Notes: generated by a model not told the origin, from the sequence alone. DNA of 35,404 nucleotides from Prochlorococcaceae cyanobacterium jk18x1bzbins.87 (GCA_022826535.1 JAJDUS010000105.1:1-35404), one strand, 5' to 3'. Counted from the stretch's first letter, positions 9,381 through 19,644 are shown. Program-made: numbers and translations.

Positions 9381-9881
9381 CTAAACTTGGTCCTGGGACG
9401 TCTTGCCAGGGCGGACCCACTTGCTACGACCAGGCAGAACGTCACAGGCACCGCCGGCGGCCAGGATTTTTTCACGGGCGGCCTTGCTGAATCCATGGGC
9501 TTTGCAATGGAGCTTGACCTTGAGATCCCCATCCCCAAGGATTTTCAGCGGAGCAGAGTTTTTGCCCACAATCCCCGCTGCCCTCAGCGAGGCGAGGGTG
9601 ACTTGGCTCCCATCCGGCAAGGCGGACAAATCCCCCACATTGACCACCGTAAACACCTTGGGATTCACCACGGTGAAGTGCTTCAGCTTGGGAATCCGCC
9701 GGTAGAGGGGCATTTGCCCCCCTTCAAAGCCAGGGCGGGTGGGGCGCCCTGAGCGGGATTTCTGCCCCCGCATGCCAAAGCCGCAACTGGCCCCTTGACC
9801 GGCGGCAATGCCACGCCCTTTGCGGTTGCGGGGGCACCGGGATCCGGATTGGGGCTGAAGGGTATGGAGATGAACAGTCAT
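9381..9881 (-). CDS. rplO: 50S ribosomal protein L15
   Basis: This 166-residue L15 starts at the ATG 9881 ([15 protein letters not shown]). The conserved [21 protein letters not shown] and [14 protein letters not shown] blocks follow. The C-terminal part has the L15/L27e-like V.AH.FSKAA motif. The open frame extends upstream, but that part overlaps rpsE. It lies 16 bases after rpsE. Confidence 0.96.
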   Translation of the reverse strand: MTVHLHTLQPQSGSRCPRNRKGRGIAAGQGASCGFGMRGQKSRSGRPTRPGFEGGQMPLYRRIPKLKHFTVVNPKVFTVVNVGDLSALPDGSQVTLASLRAAGIVGKNSAPLKILGDGDLKVKLHCKAHGFSKAAREKILAAGGACDVLPGRSKWVRPGKTSQDQV

Positions 9882-9897
9882 GGCCAGGGTGGGGGAT

Positions 9898-10521
9898 TCA
9901 GGAATACATTTGCTGGAGAGGGATGCCACGCTCCTTGGCGGCAGCCTTATGGGTGCGCAGGGCACTGAGGGCCACCATGGCGGCCCGGGCATTGTTGAGG
10001 GGGGTCTTCGAGCCCATCCGCTTTGCCAGCACATTCTTGACGCCTGCCAACTCCAGGACTGTGCGGATGGATCCACCGGCAATCACGCCAGTACCAGGGG
10101 CGGCGGGACGCATCATTACACTGGCAGCGCCATCACGACCCAGGGCCACCGTAGGAATGGAACTGCTGGTGGTGAGGGGCACCTTCACCAGGTGCTTCTT
10201 GCCATCAGCCACGCCTTTGCGTACAGCACCAATCACATCGCTGGCCTTGCCGACGCCAACGCCCACCTGACCTTTCTCGTTACCCACAACCAGGATGGCG
10301 CGGAAGCTCATCTTCTTGCCGCCTTTCACAGTCTTGGATACACGGCGGATCTGCACCACCCGTTCCTGCCATTCGGAATCCCGCTCCTCACGGCGGGAGC
10401 GGCGTTCACGACGTTCGCGACGCTCACGGCGCTGGCCCTGCTGTTGTCCCTGCTGACCTTTGGCGGCAGGGGGAACGTCCGCAGCGGCCGGAACTTGGGA
10501 TTGGCTGTTGGAGTCAGTCAT
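9898..10521 (-). CDS. rpsE: 30S ribosomal protein S5
   Basis: This S5 has the double-stranded-RNA-binding segment ([18 protein letters not shown], with [16 protein letters not shown]) and the C-terminal [20 protein letters not shown]...NN region. It carries an N-terminal Gln/Arg/Glu-rich extension of about 50 residues, typical of marine cyanobacterial S5. The ATG at 10521 (MTDSNSQ) matches relatives; another in-frame ATG at 10530 overlaps the rplR stop by one base. Confidence 0.95.
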   Translation of the reverse strand: MTDSNSQSQVPAAADVPPAAKGQQGQQQGQRRERRERRERRSRREERDSEWQERVVQIRRVSKTVKGGKKMSFRAILVVGNEKGQVGVGVGKASDVIGAVRKGVADGKKHLVKVPLTTSSSIPTVALGRDGAASVMMRPAAPGTGVIAGGSIRTVLELAGVKNVLAKRMGSKTPLNNARAAMVALSALRTHKAAAKERGIPLQQMYS

Positions 10522-10529
10522 GGTCAGCA

Positions 10530-10895
10530 TTAAAAGATAAGGCCCGCATCCCGGGCAGCATCGGCCAGGGCTTTGACCCGACCGTGGTAAAGATTGCCGC
10601 CCCGGTCAAAGACCACAGAACGGATGCCCTTGGCCAGGGCCCGCTCGGCCACCAACTTACCCACCGCCTGGGAGGCCTGGCAGTTGGCACCCATTCCCGA
10701 CAGGTCTGGGCGCAACTCCTTATCGATGGTGGATGCTGCCGCTAAGGTGTTTTGGGCGCCATCATCAATCACCTGGGCGTAGATGTGGTTGTTGGAGCGG
10801 AAGACGGCAAGGCGGGGCCGCTGTGCGGTGCCCTGAATCCGGCGGCGAATACGCCGGTGACGACGTTGGGTCCGGGCTGTGTGAGAGGCAAGCAT
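10530..10895 (-). CDS. rplR: 50S ribosomal protein L18
   Basis: This 121-residue L18 has the basic N-terminus [16 protein letters not shown], then [20 protein letters not shown], and ends with [19 protein letters not shown]18 binds 5S rRNA in the central protuberance. Its stop touches the upstream ATG of rpsE (TAATG). Confidence 0.97.
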   Translation of the reverse strand: MLASHTARTQRRHRRIRRRIQGTAQRPRLAVFRSNNHIYAQVIDDGAQNTLAAASTIDKELRPDLSGMGANCQASQAVGKLVAERALAKGIRSVVFDRGGNLYHGRVKALADAARDAGLIF

Positions 10896-10935
10896 GGTTA
10901 CAAATCAAGAGAGAAAGCCCATTGGGCACTGAAAT

Positions 10936-11475
10936 CTACTTCTTGCCAGCCTTGCCGGCTTTGCGCAGGATGGACTCAGTCACGTATTTGATGCCTTTGC
11001 CCTTGTAGGGCTCTGGTGGAGACACCGCACGAACCTTGGCGGCCTCATTGCCCACCACCTCCTTCTCGGCGCCACTGACCGTGATCCTAGTGTTGTTCTC
11101 CACCTTGTAGGTGATGCCCTGGGGAGGCTCCAACTCCACGGGATGGCTATAGCCGGCACTCAGCACAAGGGTTTTGCCCTTGACCTGGGCCCGGTAGCCC
11201 ACGCCAATCATCTCCAGGGTCTTGCTGTAGCCCCTGGTCACCCCCTCCACCATGTTGGCCACAAGGGTGCGGGAGAGTCCATGGCGCATTCGGGTCATGC
11301 GGCTGGCACCGGTGGGGGTGATCACCAGGGTTTGTCCATGGCGGTTGATGACAACCCCCTCAGGCAGGGTGCGCCGTAACTCCCCTTGGGGGCCTTTCAC
11401 CTGCACCGTGCGCCCCTCCAACTGCACCTGGACATTGGCGGGAATGGGAACTGGTTGCTTGCCGATCCGTGACAT
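10936..11475 (-). CDS. rplF: 50S ribosomal protein L6
   Basis: The 179-residue L6 starts at ATG 11475 ([12 protein letters not shown]). It has the two homologous L6 domains and ends in the signature [12 protein letters not shown] with a lysine-rich tail. L6 lies near the factor-binding site. It follows rpsH after 28 bases; upstream in-frame codons would overlap rpsH and lack L6 character. Confidence 0.96.
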   Translation of the reverse strand: MSRIGKQPVPIPANVQVQLEGRTVQVKGPQGELRRTLPEGVVINRHGQTLVITPTGASRMTRMRHGLSRTLVANMVEGVTRGYSKTLEMIGVGYRAQVKGKTLVLSAGYSHPVELEPPQGITYKVENNTRITVSGAEKEVVGNEAAKVRAVSPPEPYKGKGIKYVTESILRKAGKAGKK

Positions 11476-11503
11476 GGCGTCTTCCTGGAGGGTCTTCTTG
11501 GGG

Positions 11504-11905
11504 TCAGTAGACATAGCAGAGAACTTCACCACCAATGCCCTGCTTGCGGGCAGTGCGGTCGCTCATTACACCTTGGGACGTGGAAAGAATCGCCACCCCA
11601 ATTCCCCCTAGCACCTTGGGCAGGTGGCGGTGATTGGAATAGATGCGTAAGCCGGGCCTGCTGACCCGCTGCAGGGCGCGAATCAGGGGCTGCTTGTGCT
11701 TTCCACTATAGCTTAACTCAAGCACCAACTGCTTTCGGAAACCTTCGCCTTCTTCCTTAAAGGCATTGATGAAACCTTCTTCCCGCAGCACCTTGGCGAT
11801 GCTGCAGCACATTCGTGAGGCAGGAATGCTGGTGGTGGCATGACGTTTTTCACTCGCGTTACGAATGCGGGTGAGCATGTCAGAAATGGAATCGTGGCTG
11901 GCCAT
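11504..11905 (-). CDS. rpsH: 30S ribosomal protein S8
   Basis: This 133-residue S8 has [12 protein letters not shown] at the start, VLREEGFI in the middle and the end [20 protein letters not shown], the family signature. S8 binds the central domain of 16S rRNA and can act as the autoregulator of spc operons. Whether that occurs here is not visible in the sequence. Confidence 0.97.
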   Translation of the reverse strand: MASHDSISDMLTRIRNASEKRHATTSIPASRMCCSIAKVLREEGFINAFKEEGEGFRKQLVLELSYSGKHKQPLIRALQRVSRPGLRIYSNHRHLPKVLGGIGVAILSTSQGVMSDRTARKQGIGGEVLCYVY

Positions 11906-11925
11906 GGTGGATTTCTGCTGGGGGC

Positions 11926-12480
11926 TCAGGTCTTGCTAAACGGCATGCCCATTTCGCGGAGCAATGCGCGGCCCTCGTCATCGCTTCGGGCAGTGGTGAC
12001 AATGGTGACGTCCATTCCGCGGACAGCATCAATCTCATCAAAGCTGATCTCCGGAAAGATCAACTGCTCCTTCACCCCCAGGGTGTAATTGCCACGGCCG
12101 TCAAAGCTTTTGGGGTTGACACCGCGGAAGTCACGGATGCGGGGCAAGGCCAGGTTGATGAGGCGATCAAGAAAGGCATACATGCGATCACCCCGCAGGG
12201 TCACCATGACGCCAATGGGCATTCCCGTGCGGATCTTGAAGCTGGAAATGGCCTTCTTGGCACGGGTGATGATGGGTTTTTGTCCAGTAATCTTGCCGAT
12301 CTCGGCCGTAGACCCTTCCAAAGCTTTGGAGTTCTGCGCTGCCTCGCCCAAGCCACGGTTGACGGTGACCTTGACGAGTTTGGGCGCCTGGTGGATATTG
12401 TCCAGCCGCAATTCTTTTTGAAGCCTGGGCTGGATGGTCTCTTTGTAGCGCTGCTTGAGGGGAATGAAGGTGGTCATCAT
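11926..12480 (-). CDS. rplE: 50S ribosomal protein L5
   Basis: This 184-residue L5 shows [34 protein letters not shown], and F..EI..D.ID...GMD. It binds 5S rRNA and the P-site tRNA elbow. Adjacent ATG codons at 12480 and 12477 are both possible starts. There are 67 bases between it and rplX, one of the longer gaps in the cluster. Confidence 0.96.
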   Translation of the reverse strand: MMTTFIPLKQRYKETIQPRLQKELRLDNIHQAPKLVKVTVNRGLGEAAQNSKALEGSTAEIGKITGQKPIITRAKKAISSFKIRTGMPIGVMVTLRGDRMYAFLDRLINLALPRIRDFRGVNPKSFDGRGNYTLGVKEQLIFPEISFDEIDAVRGMDVTIVTTARSDDEGRALLREMGMPFSKT

Positions 12481-12547
12481 GGGCAGGTGTGGTGCTTCTG
12501 GTGGCTGTCAGAAGGAATGGGGAGAAAAACGTGGGACGAGCAATCCA

Positions 12548-12886
12548 TCAATCCAGAATCTCTCCAGTTTTTTTGAGTCGCCGCTTTTTGCTGCCATCCT
12601 CCTGAAGAACCATCTCAATGCGGCTTGCCACCTTCTGGTCCACGGAGTAGAGCATGACGTTGGAGGCATGGATGGGGGCCTCCTCGTTGACGATGCGGCC
12701 CCCCTTCTCGTCCTGCTTGGGTTTGACGTGACGGGTGCGCATATTGATGCCTTCCACCACCACTCGGTTGTCCGCCAACAGGGTGCGCAGCACCTTGCCT
12801 GTCTTGCCCCGATCCTTGCCCGCAATCACCTGAACGGTGTCGCCGGTTTTGATGCGCAGCTTACGGTTCTGTGTTGGCTTTGCCAT
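12548..12886 (-). CDS. rplX: 50S ribosomal protein L24
   Basis: This 112-residue L24 starts [20 protein letters not shown]. It shows the KOW motif ([19 protein letters not shown], residues about 15-33) and the MRTRHVKP block. L24 starts assembly of the large subunit. Its ATG shares one base with the rplN stop (TGATG). Confidence 0.97.
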   Translation of the reverse strand: MAKPTQNRKLRIKTGDTVQVIAGKDRGKTGKVLRTLLADNRVVVEGINMRTRHVKPKQDEKGGRIVNEEAPIHASNVMLYSVDQKVASRIEMVLQEDGSKKRRLKKTGEILD

Positions 12887-13251
12887 CAGATCACCTCCGG
12901 GGCCAGGGAAACGATTTTGGTGAAGCTGCGCTCCCGCAACTCCCGGGCCACGGGACCAAAGACACGAGTCCCCCGGGGATTTTTATCGTCGTTAATGATC
13001 ACGGCGGCGTTGTCGTCAAACCGGATGGCATTGCCCGTGTCCCGCCGCAGGGTGGCCCGGGTGCGCACCACCACGGCCTTCACCACATCGGACTTTTTGA
13101 CCCCCATGTTGGGGGTGGCGTCCTTCACTGCGGCAACAATCACGTCCCCCACATGGGCATAGCGCCCCCTGTTGCCCAGGACACGAATGCACTGGATTCT
13201 GCGGGCCCCACTGTTGTCGGCCACATTGAGATAGGTTTCCTGCTGGATCAT
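12886..13251 (-). CDS. rplN: 50S ribosomal protein L14
   Basis: This 121-residue L14 begins [21 protein letters not shown], with the basic VVVRTR.T.RRD.G block and the end [23 protein letters not shown]14 sits at the subunit interface. It is 13 bases after rpsQ. Confidence 0.97.
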   Translation of the reverse strand: MIQQETYLNVADNSGARRIQCIRVLGNRGRYAHVGDVIVAAVKDATPNMGVKKSDVVKAVVVRTRATLRRDTGNAIRFDDNAAVIINDDKNPRGTRVFGPVARELRERSFTKIVSLAPEVI

Positions 13252-13264
13252 GGCTGGTCTCCCT

Positions 13265-13513
13265 TCAGCGCTTTGTGGAACTGATGACCTTTGCCACCGT
13301 CCAGGTTTTGTGGCGGCTCAGGGGGCGGGTTTCCGAGATCAGGACCCGGTCGCCCACATGACAGCGGTTGGTTTCGTCATGCACCTTGTAGCGCTTGGTG
13401 TGGCTCACCGTCTTTTTGTAGACGGGATGTGGAAAGCGGTTTTCCACTGCGACCACGACGGTTTTGTCCATCTTGTCGCTGACGACGATGCCAAGCCGTT
13501 CTTTGGTGGCCAT
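13265..13513 (-). CDS. rpsQ: 30S ribosomal protein S17
   Basis: This 82-residue S17 has [14 protein letters not shown] at the start, then HPVYKK.V..TK.Y.VHDE and [16 protein letters not shown], the family signature. It follows rpmC after 5 bases. Confidence 0.97.
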   Translation of the reverse strand: MATKERLGIVVSDKMDKTVVVAVENRFPHPVYKKTVSHTKRYKVHDETNRCHVGDRVLISETRPLSRHKTWTVAKVISSTKR

Positions 13514-13518
13514 GGGAC

Positions 13519-13746
13519 TTAATGGGTAGATGAAGGGGTGGAATGGTTGCGTTGGCGGCGCTGCCGCTGGATGGTGAGCAGGCGCGCCAGCTTGACGCGG
13601 GTTTGCCGGAACAGGTGGGATTTGTCCAACTGGCGGGTGGCCCGTTTGCAGCGCAACTCGAACAAGGTTTTGCGGGCAGCCGCCACCTGGTCTTTGAGGG
13701 CGTTGTCGTCCAGTTGAAGAAGCTGGGCGTATGCAAAGGTGGTCAT
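13519..13746 (-). CDS. rpmC: 50S ribosomal protein L29
   Basis: This is a small helical protein of 75 residues from the ATG at 13746 (MTTFAYAQL); another ATG at 13755 would add three residues. The L29 pattern is clear: L.D..L.DQV...RKTLFELR...ATRQL....F...R...ARLLTI. It is more diverged than its neighbours. It lies between rplP and rpsQ, as always in this cluster. Confidence 0.92.
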   Translation of the reverse strand: MTTFAYAQLLQLDDNALKDQVAAARKTLFELRCKRATRQLDKSHLFRQTRVKLARLLTIQRQRRQRNHSTPSSTH

Positions 13747-13768
13747 AGATTCCATGGCAGAAGTTGCC

Positions 13769-14245
13769 CTAGGCCTCCCCAGGGGGCGTGACGCTGGCAT
13801 TGGCAATGGCGGGCATGGGGGTATCGCCAATGCCCTCACGCACCAGGAACTTTGTCTTGACCGGCAGTTTGTATTGCGCCAGTCGCATGGCGGCGCGGGC
13901 CAACTCTTCGTTGATTTCCTCCCCACCCATCTCGAAGAGAATGCGTCCGGGCTTCACCACGGCCACCCAGAATTCCGGGTTACCCTTGCCCGACCCCATG
14001 CGGGTTTCCGCAGCCCGCATGGTGATGGATTTGTCGGGGAAGATGCGGATCCACACCTTGCCTCCTCGCCGGATGGCGCGGGTCATGGCGCGGCGACTGG
14101 CCTCAATCTGCCGTGAGGTGATCCAGCCGCATTCCTGGGCCTGAATGGCGAAGTCACCAAAGGCAATGGTGTTGCCTCGGGTAGCAATGCCCCGCATTCG
14201 GCCCCGCTGCATCTTGCGGAATTTGACCCGTTTTGGACTGAGCAT
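13769..14245 (-). CDS. rplP: 50S ribosomal protein L16
   Basis: This 158-residue L16 starts [19 protein letters not shown]. It has [26 protein letters not shown] and [19 protein letters not shown], both diagnostic. L16 shapes the A-site tRNA and peptidyl-transferase region. The C-terminal end is about 20 residues longer than E. coli L16. Confidence 0.97.
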   Translation of the reverse strand: MLSPKRVKFRKMQRGRMRGIATRGNTIAFGDFAIQAQECGWITSRQIEASRRAMTRAIRRGGKVWIRIFPDKSITMRAAETRMGSGKGNPEFWVAVVKPGRILFEMGGEEINEELARAAMRLAQYKLPVKTKFLVREGIGDTPMPAIANASVTPPGEA

Positions 14246-14261
14246 GGTTCAGATCCCCCAA

Positions 14262-14996
14262 TCACTCCTCGTTGGAGCGGTCTTCGAAGTTCTGGCGGGC
14301 CCGACCAGCCCCCCGGCGCCGTGGCGTGGCCCCCATGGGGGACGCAGGCTGCTTCTCGTCTGGAAGCACCTCCCCCTTGAACACCCACACCTTGATGCCC
14401 AGCACGCCATAGGTGGTGTGGGCAGTCTTGTTAGCGTAGTCAATGTCCGCCCGCAGGGTGTGGAGGGGGACGCGACCTTCCCGGGTCCACTCGCTGCGGG
14501 CAATTTCAGCGCCATTGAGCCGTCCACTGATCTGCAGCTTGAGGCCAATGACCCCAGCCCGCTGGGCCCGCTGAACGGCCATGCGGATGGTGCGACGAAA
14601 GGCCACCCGCTTCTCCAGTTGCTGGGTGATATACTCCGCCATCAGGGAAGCATCAGCATCAGCCCGCTCCACCTCCACCACGTTGATGCGCACCTGACGG
14701 CTGCGATCACGAATGGCGGCCTGGATGCCGCTGCGCAACTCCTCAATCCCGCTGCCTTGACGGCCCACAAGGACCCCGGGGCGCGCTGTCCTCAACTCCA
14801 CCTCCAGTTGATCCGCCTTGCGCTGAATGCGCACGTCACTAATGCCGGCAGAGGCATATTTCCTGGTGATGTGACGGCGAATCGTGTCATCCTCCTGGAG
14901 GAGGAGCGGGTAGGTCTTCCTGTCTGCAAACCAACTGGAGAGGTGGGGCTGGATGACCCCCAGCCGCAGACCTGTTGGGTGAATTTTGTTGCCCAT
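14262..14996 (-). CDS. rpsC: 30S ribosomal protein S3
   Basis: This 244-residue S3 begins [14 protein letters not shown]. It contains the KH-domain motif [14 protein letters not shown], a slight variant of GxxG, and the C-terminal [13 protein letters not shown]...[14 protein letters not shown]3 forms the mRNA entry site together with S4 and S5. It follows rplV after 14 bases. Confidence 0.97.
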   Translation of the reverse strand: MGNKIHPTGLRLGVIQPHLSSWFADRKTYPLLLQEDDTIRRHITRKYASAGISDVRIQRKADQLEVELRTARPGVLVGRQGSGIEELRSGIQAAIRDRSRQVRINVVEVERADADASLMAEYITQQLEKRVAFRRTIRMAVQRAQRAGVIGLKLQISGRLNGAEIARSEWTREGRVPLHTLRADIDYANKTAHTTYGVLGIKVWVFKGEVLPDEKQPASPMGATPRRRGAGRARQNFEDRSNEE

Positions 14997-15010
14997 GGCT
15001 CGGATCGCAA

Positions 15011-15367
15011 TCAGGTGTCTTGTGGAGCCACAGCAATGCTGATGTGGCAGGTTTGTTTTTTGATCTGATAGGCCCGACCTTGGGCGCGGGGGCGATACCG
15101 CCGCATGGATGGGCCCATGTCCGCCGTGGCCTGGGTGATCATCAAGGTGCTGGGATCCAGGCTCAGGTTGTGCTCGGCATTGGCCACGGCAGAGCGGAGC
15201 ACCTTGGTGACCATGTGGGTGGATCGGTAGGGCATGAACTCAAGCATGATCAGGGCGTCCCGATAGCTGCGACCGCGGATCTGGGTGAGCACGCGCCGCA
15301 CCTTGCTGGCGGATCCCCGCACAAACCTGGCCGTGGCCCGGGCTGAAGTACTGGTGGAGTTGACCAT
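15011..15367 (-). CDS. rplV: 50S ribosomal protein L22
   Basis: This 118-residue L22 has [22 protein letters not shown] near the start and the C-terminal loop region [19 protein letters not shown], which lines the exit tunnel. It sits between rpsS and rpsC, with 12- and 14-base gaps. Confidence 0.97.
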   Translation of the reverse strand: MVNSTSTSARATARFVRGSASKVRRVLTQIRGRSYRDALIMLEFMPYRSTHMVTKVLRSAVANAEHNLSLDPSTLMITQATADMGPSMRRYRPRAQGRAYQIKKQTCHISIAVAPQDT

Positions 15368-15379
15368 GATCTTTGCGTC

Positions 15380-15655
15380 CTAGCGTGAACCTTTCCTGTC
15401 TTTGCCATGGCCTCGGTAGGTGCGAGTCAAGGCAAATTCACCCAGCTTGTGGCCCACCATCTGCTCCGTGATGTAGACAGGGATGTGGGTCTTGCCGTTG
15501 TGAACAGCGATGGTGTGGCCAATCATGTCGGGAAGAATGGTTGAGGCCCGTGACCATGTCCTGATCACGGACTTGTCATCGGAAGCATTTTGCTTCTCCA
15601 CCTTCTTCATCAGGCTTTCAGCCACAAAGGGGCCTTTTTTGAGGGAGCGTCCCAT
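15380..15655 (-). CDS. rpsS: 30S ribosomal protein S19
   Basis: This 91-residue S19 begins [11 protein letters not shown]. The core is [22 protein letters not shown]...[21 protein letters not shown]19 lies in the head of the small subunit. It is 26 bases after rplB. Confidence 0.97.
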   Translation of the reverse strand: MGRSLKKGPFVAESLMKKVEKQNASDDKSVIRTWSRASTILPDMIGHTIAVHNGKTHIPVYITEQMVGHKLGEFALTRTYRGHGKDRKGSR

Positions 15656-15681
15656 GGGAGATCAGGCAGAGGGAAAAGACA

Positions 15682-16545
15682 TCAGGCGTCGCGACCACCG
15701 CGGCTGCGCTTGGACACACGACGGCGACGTCGCAGCACGTATTGGTTGCTGGGCTTGTTACGCTTACGGGTTTTGAGGCCCAGGGCCGGCTTGCCCCACG
15801 GTGTCACGGGTCCTGAGCGACCGATGGGCGCCCGGCCCTCGCCACCCCCATGGGGATGGTCGCAAGGATTCATGACACTGCCACGCACCTGGGGGCGTCG
15901 CCCCAGCCAACGGCGCCGACCAGCTTTGCCCAGGCTGGTGTTGCGGGCCTCCGCGTAGGCCACTTCCCCAATGGTGGCGTAGCACTCCTTGCGCACAAGC
16001 CGCACTTCGGTAGAGGGCAGCTTGATGGCCACATAGTCCCGATCCTTGGCCACCACCTGGGCACTGGCGCCCGCAGTGCGCACCATTTGTCCACCTCGCC
16101 CGGCATAGAGCTCCACGTTGTGGACCGTTGTGCCCAGGGGTAAGGCAAACAAGGGCAGGGCATTGCCCACGGCAATGGGGGCATCGGCTCCGGCCATCAC
16201 CTCACTGTCCACGGCAATGCCCTGGGGTTGGAGAATGTAGCGCTTTTCACCGTCTTCATAGAAGAGGAGCGCGAGGCGGGCATTGCGGTTGGGGTCGTAC
16301 TGGATGGCGGCCACCCGCGCCTTGACGCCATGCTTATCCCGGCGGAAATCCACCAGGCGATAGCGGCGCTTGTGGCCGCCGCCCCGATGGCGACAGGTGA
16401 TCACGCCGCGGTTGTTACGTCCCTTGGGACGGTGCTTGGCTCCCACCAGGGAACGCTCCGGCTCCCGGCGGGTGATCTCGCTGTAGTCCCCAGCCACCCG
16501 GGTGCGGGTGCCGGGGCTATAGGGCTTGAGCTTACGAACAGCCAT
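15682..16545 (-). CDS. rplB: 50S ribosomal protein L2
   Basis: L2 is needed for subunit association and peptidyl transfer. The 287-residue protein begins [14 protein letters not shown] and has [19 protein letters not shown]. The C-terminal [20 protein letters not shown] includes the conserved His of the HPHGGGEG loop. It follows rplW after 11 bases. Confidence 0.97.
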   Translation of the reverse strand: MAVRKLKPYSPGTRTRVAGDYSEITRREPERSLVGAKHRPKGRNNRGVITCRHRGGGHKRRYRLVDFRRDKHGVKARVAAIQYDPNRNARLALLFYEDGEKRYILQPQGIAVDSEVMAGADAPIAVGNALPLFALPLGTTVHNVELYAGRGGQMVRTAGASAQVVAKDRDYVAIKLPSTEVRLVRKECYATIGEVAYAEARNTSLGKAGRRRWLGRRPQVRGSVMNPCDHPHGGGEGRAPIGRSGPVTPWGKPALGLKTRKRNKPSNQYVLRRRRRVSKRSRGGRDA

Positions 16546-16556
16546 GGAACAGCACC

Positions 16557-16865
16557 TCAGGAAGATTCGGGGAAGAGCTGGATGGTGTCGCCTTCGGCAA
16601 GGCGCACCACAGCTTTCTTGATTTGGGAGCGCTCACCGGCAAAGCGTCCCACCCGCCGCTTGCGGCGCGGTGGATTCATGGTGCTGACGCCAATCACCTT
16701 CACATCAAACATCTGCTCAATGGCAGCTTTGATGTCCGGCTTGGCAGCCCGTGGATCCACTGCGAAGGTGTACTGGTTCCGATCCTCCATGTCACGGGTG
16801 GCTTTCTCGGTGATCACAGGCTCCCGCACCACGTCCGCAAGGCGCCCGGCAAAGGATTTAGCCAT
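16557..16865 (-). CDS. rplW: 50S ribosomal protein L23
   Basis: The 102-residue L23 starts at ATG 16865 ([13 protein letters not shown]). It has the typical [10 protein letters not shown] and [20 protein letters not shown] segments. L23 is the docking site for trigger factor and SRP at the tunnel exit. Its start overlaps the rplD stop by eight bases, so longer in-frame starts would overlap rplD further and are unlikely. Confidence 0.96.
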   Translation of the reverse strand: MAKSFAGRLADVVREPVITEKATRDMEDRNQYTFAVDPRAAKPDIKAAIEQMFDVKVIGVSTMNPPRRKRRVGRFAGERSQIKKAVVRLAEGDTIQLFPESS

Positions 16866-17493
16866 CGCTGTAGACCTCCTGGATAGTAGTGATGGCGTCT
16901 TCACTGAGCACAAGCTTGTCCGCATGGAGCAGATCGAAGACATTCAACTGATCCGCCCGGATCAGATGGACCCGGGGCAGGTTACGGGCCGACTTGCCCA
17001 CGGCCTCACTGGGGGCCTTGAGCACAAGAAGCACCCGGGCATCAGGGGCAATGCCCCAACGCTCCAGGGCCCCAAGCAGATCCTTGGTCTTGGGGGTGGT
17101 AACGGAAGTATTGAACTCCTGCACCACCACCCAATCCTCCGCCCGACTCATCAGGGCCGTACGCAGGGCCAGGCGCCGCTCCTTGCGGTTCATGGCCTTC
17201 GTGTAGGAGCGGGGTTTGGGGCCAAAGATGATCCCGCCACCGGGGCGCAGGGGGGTGCGAATTGACCCCTGTCGGGCCCGACCTGTCCCCTTTTGCTTGA
17301 AGGGCTTGCGTCCACCGCCACGCACTTCGGAGCGAGTTCTGGTGCTGGCGGTTCCTTGGCGCTGGTTGGCCTGCTGCCGCACCAGGGCGGCATGGAGCAG
17401 GTGAACCGCTGTGGCCTCACGGGCAGCCTTCAGTTCAAGGTGGGCTTGGCCCACCTGCTGACCCTCCCAGTTGTGAACAACGCAATCAACCAT
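16858..17493 (-). CDS. rplD: 50S ribosomal protein L4
   Basis: This 211-residue L4 has the extended loop [39 protein letters not shown], which lines the exit tunnel, and VVVQEF in the C-terminal part. In E. coli L4 represses its own operon; no equivalent leader structure is evident here. It follows rplC after 27 bases. Confidence 0.97.
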   Translation of the reverse strand: MVDCVVHNWEGQQVGQAHLELKAAREATAVHLLHAALVRQQANQRQGTASTRTRSEVRGGGRKPFKQKGTGRARQGSIRTPLRPGGGIIFGPKPRSYTKAMNRKERRLALRTALMSRAEDWVVVQEFNTSVTTPKTKDLLGALERWGIAPDARVLLVLKAPSEAVGKSARNLPRVHLIRADQLNVFDLLHADKLVLSEDAITTIQEVYSDG

Positions 17494-17520
17494 GATTCTC
17501 CAGTGTGAACATCAGGCAGA

Positions 17521-18159
17521 TCATTGGCCGCCCACCTTTTGGCTGGGACGGATGCTCAGCAGGGATCCAGGCTTGCCCGGAACCGAGCCCTTCACCACCA
17601 GCAGATGCTGGTCAGGATCCACCTTCACCACCAGCAATTTGCGCATGGTGGTGGCTTTGCCCCCATAACGACCGGCCATGCGCTTGCCCGGATAAATCCG
17701 GCCTGGCGTGGTGCCGGCGCCAGTGGACCCTGGCTGGCGGTGGTTCTTGGAGCCATGGCTCATGGGACCACGGCGGAACCCGTGGCGCTTCTGATACCCG
17801 GCAAATCCACGCCCCACCGTATCCCCACTCACATCAACCGCTTGGCCCGGTTCAAACTGGGCCACCGTGAGGATGGCGCCCGTCTCCACAACCTCAGCGG
17901 CGGGAACACGGTATTCACGAAGATGGCGGAGCAGGGTGTCGCCGCTTTTGGCCAGGTGGCCTTTGGCAGGCTGACTGACCAGTTTCTCGCGAATCTCCCC
18001 ATAGCCGATCTGGACGGCGCTGTAGCCATCCCGAGCCATGCTCTTGCGTTGGGTGATCCGGCAAGGGCCGGCCTGGATGAGGGTCACCGGTACGGCCTTG
18101 CCGTCCGGGCTGAAAAACTGGGACATGCCCAGCTTGGTGCCGAGGATGCCAATGGACAT
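17521..18159 (-). CDS. rplC: 50S ribosomal protein L3
   Basis: The first gene of the cluster in this window encodes a 212-residue L3 starting at ATG 18159 ([16 protein letters not shown]). It has the [27 protein letters not shown] block and PGKRMAGR.G. Upstream in-frame codons extend to 18294 but are not L3-like. rpsJ is absent upstream, as usual in cyanobacteria, where it lies elsewhere. Confidence 0.97.
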   Translation of the reverse strand: MSIGILGTKLGMSQFFSPDGKAVPVTLIQAGPCRITQRKSMARDGYSAVQIGYGEIREKLVSQPAKGHLAKSGDTLLRHLREYRVPAAEVVETGAILTVAQFEPGQAVDVSGDTVGRGFAGYQKRHGFRRGPMSHGSKNHRQPGSTGAGTTPGRIYPGKRMAGRYGGKATTMRKLLVVKVDPDQHLLVVKGSVPGKPGSLLSIRPSQKVGGQ

Positions 18160-18576
18160 GGGAGAAGAGCTGTACTTCAGCAGGGTCATGCCGGACCATG
18201 GGGCCCAGGGCAAGGCTGAACCGTTTCGAAAGACCGTTGCCGGTGTGGGCAGGGCTAGTCCGAGGACAGATTGACCACCTTGATGGGGGGTCAACCCGGC
18301 GATGCAGCAAGAAGAGGGCTAGGACTTGATCACCGCAGCAGAGACCTGCCGCAAGATGTCAGTTTCCTTATGATCAACCACGACCCAGGCCGGATGGATC
18401 AACCCGAAGGCCCATCCCCGCGGATGAACCTGTGCATCGGGAGCTGGAGGCCTGGCTAGCGCTCAGGCGCAGTCCTGAAATGCACAAGCAAAAATCCTAA
18501 CACATGGGGCTTGGTAACGCAAGTATCGGGTGAGTGGGGCTCTTGATTAGGCTCAGAGTGTCGCTGGGATCGTGTT
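18160..18576. other. Upstream region of the ribosomal cluster; no gene seen
   Basis: About 417 bases lie between the rplC start (minus) and the antitoxin gene (plus). They should hold the promoter of the ribosomal block. On the minus strand, TTGACC (18295-18290) could be a -35 element, but no convincing -10 follows at 16-18 bases. Short frames on both strands are unrecognisable. In related genomes I would expect ndhN to lie just beyond such a spacer; here an accessory island comes first. Confidence 0.5.
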
Positions 18577-19095
18577 ATGGCAGACCGACGTGCCGGGGAA
18601 GGCATCCCGCCTGTCCCTAGTAAGGGAGGAGTGCAGCCTCGTGGACACACTCGCGGACGCAATAAGGATGGTCGTTGGCGCAAAAAACGCTCTGATGTTG
18701 AGCAGGGGTCAGGGGCACCACGAGAAATCAACGCTTCCCCGTCTGAAAAAGCCTACTGGTCCATGCAAAACTCCTTCACGACTGACTCTACCGTGACGGG
18801 ACAGGGGCTCATGGCAAAGATTGTCCAACTCCTCGATGTGCCCTTGGCTAGGTCAAGGCAAGTATTTCGGGATACTTCCAGAGAACAGGTTCGGCCCATG
18901 AAGCAGGAGGAGGACCCAGCCCTGGCCCCCTTCCTTCAGGTACTGGATAACCACATCTCTGCGCACCCCGAGCAGTTGCAGCCCATGACCATGGATCTGG
19001 TGGCTCGCCTGGACGACCTTGTGGGGGCTGTTGATGTGGATCTGAATGCTCCCCTTGAGGCTGGGGATAAAGACGAAGATCACGCAACCTTGTGA
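18577..19095 (+). CDS. PrlF-type antitoxin with extra basic N-terminal module
   Basis: The 172-residue protein has two parts. Residues about 1-40 are basic (MADRRAGEGIPPVPSKGG, then GRWRKKRSD) and recur in the short gene at 20262. Residues about 66-165 resemble PrlF antitoxins. A degenerate swapped-hairpin start (DSTVTGQG) is followed by the C-terminal block EEDPALAPFLQVLDNHISAH, then PEQLQPM, LVARLDDLVG and VDVDLNAPL, which is typical of PrlF partners of YhaV toxins. The hairpin region looks a few residues short (the usual T-I-P step is missing), so DNA binding may be impaired. The stop overlaps the toxin's GTG (GTGA), the tight coupling expected of a toxin-antitoxin pair. Confidence 0.7.
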   Translation: MADRRAGEGIPPVPSKGGVQPRGHTRGRNKDGRWRKKRSDVEQGSGAPREINASPSEKAYWSMQNSFTTDSTVTGQGLMAKIVQLLDVPLARSRQVFRDTSREQVRPMKQEEDPALAPFLQVLDNHISAHPEQLQPMTMDLVARLDDLVGAVDVDLNAPLEAGDKDEDHATL

Positions 19096-19588
19096 GTCAC
19101 TCCCTGATTATCAATGGCTGGAGCATTCACGCCCATCCCCTGTTTCTTGGTCAACTGGATGAGTTGAGCAAAGAGGTGAAGCACCTGAAGGCAACGTCTG
19201 GCAAGCAGGGAAATCCTGATGGTTATCGCAAGAAAAGCTCCACCAAGCGCCTGGCAGCCATCAGAAAGCTCATGCTGGAGGTGATCCCAGCCACCCCGAC
19301 TTTCGGCAAGGCTTAACCTTGGGTCCAGAACACCGGCACTGGCGACGCGCCAAGTTTTGCCAACAGTACAGACTATTTTTCCGCTTTCATCAGGCCAGCA
19401 GAGTGATTGTTCTGGCTTGGGTTAATGACGAGACCACTAAGAGAGCCTATGACACCAAATCCGATGCCTATCACGTCTTTAAGGGCATGCTGAGCCAGGG
19501 ACATCCTCCCAATGACTGGGATATTCTTGTTGCCGAAGCAAAGCGTCAGTGGTGGCCCGAATCAAGAGATGGGGCAACATATCGGTAA
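19092..19588 (+). pseudogene. YhaV-family RNase toxin, frameshifted
   Basis: Read in two frames, this is a full-length YhaV-like (RelE-superfamily) mRNA-cleaving toxin of about 165 residues. The first frame (GTG at 19092) gives INGWSIHAHPLFLGQLDEL and Y.KKSSTKRLAAIRKLMLEVIP; it ends at a TAA at 19314-19316. The second gives DFRQGLTLGPEHRHWRRAKF, QQYRLFFRF, VIVLAWVNDE, and the diagnostic AYHVFKGMLSQGHPPNDW. The frames join near 19293-19300 if one base is restored in the ACCCCGACT stretch. Both halves are well conserved, so this is a single-base deletion, either real and recent or a sequence error. The left end of an IS5-family element starts 10 bases after the stop. Confidence 0.8.
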
Positions 19589-19598
19589 TTCCAAGCCA

Positions 19599-19612
19599 GG
19601 GTCAGGACTCAT
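19599..19612 (+). repeat. IS left terminal inverted repeat
   Basis: The sequence GGGTCAGGACTCAT is the exact reverse complement of 20155-20168 and is identical to 35215-35228. Confidence 0.9.
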
Positions 19613-19628
19613 CAATACGAGGAATGAT

Positions 19629-19644
19629 CCTCTCATCAGAGAGG
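19629..19644 (+). other. Subterminal hairpin of the IS element
   Basis: CCTCTC-ATCA-GAGAGG forms a perfect six-pair stem with a four-base loop, 17 bases inside the left repeat and 31 bases before the transposase ATG. The second copy keeps a seven-pair version at 35243-35260. Its place suggests control of transcription or translation reading into the transposase, or a transposase recognition feature. Confidence 0.6.

Noticed and set aside
8541-9752. A 403-codon open frame on the plus strand
   Set aside because: It lies opposite secY and rplO and has the His/Gly/Gln-rich composition typical of the complementary strand of GC-rich genes.
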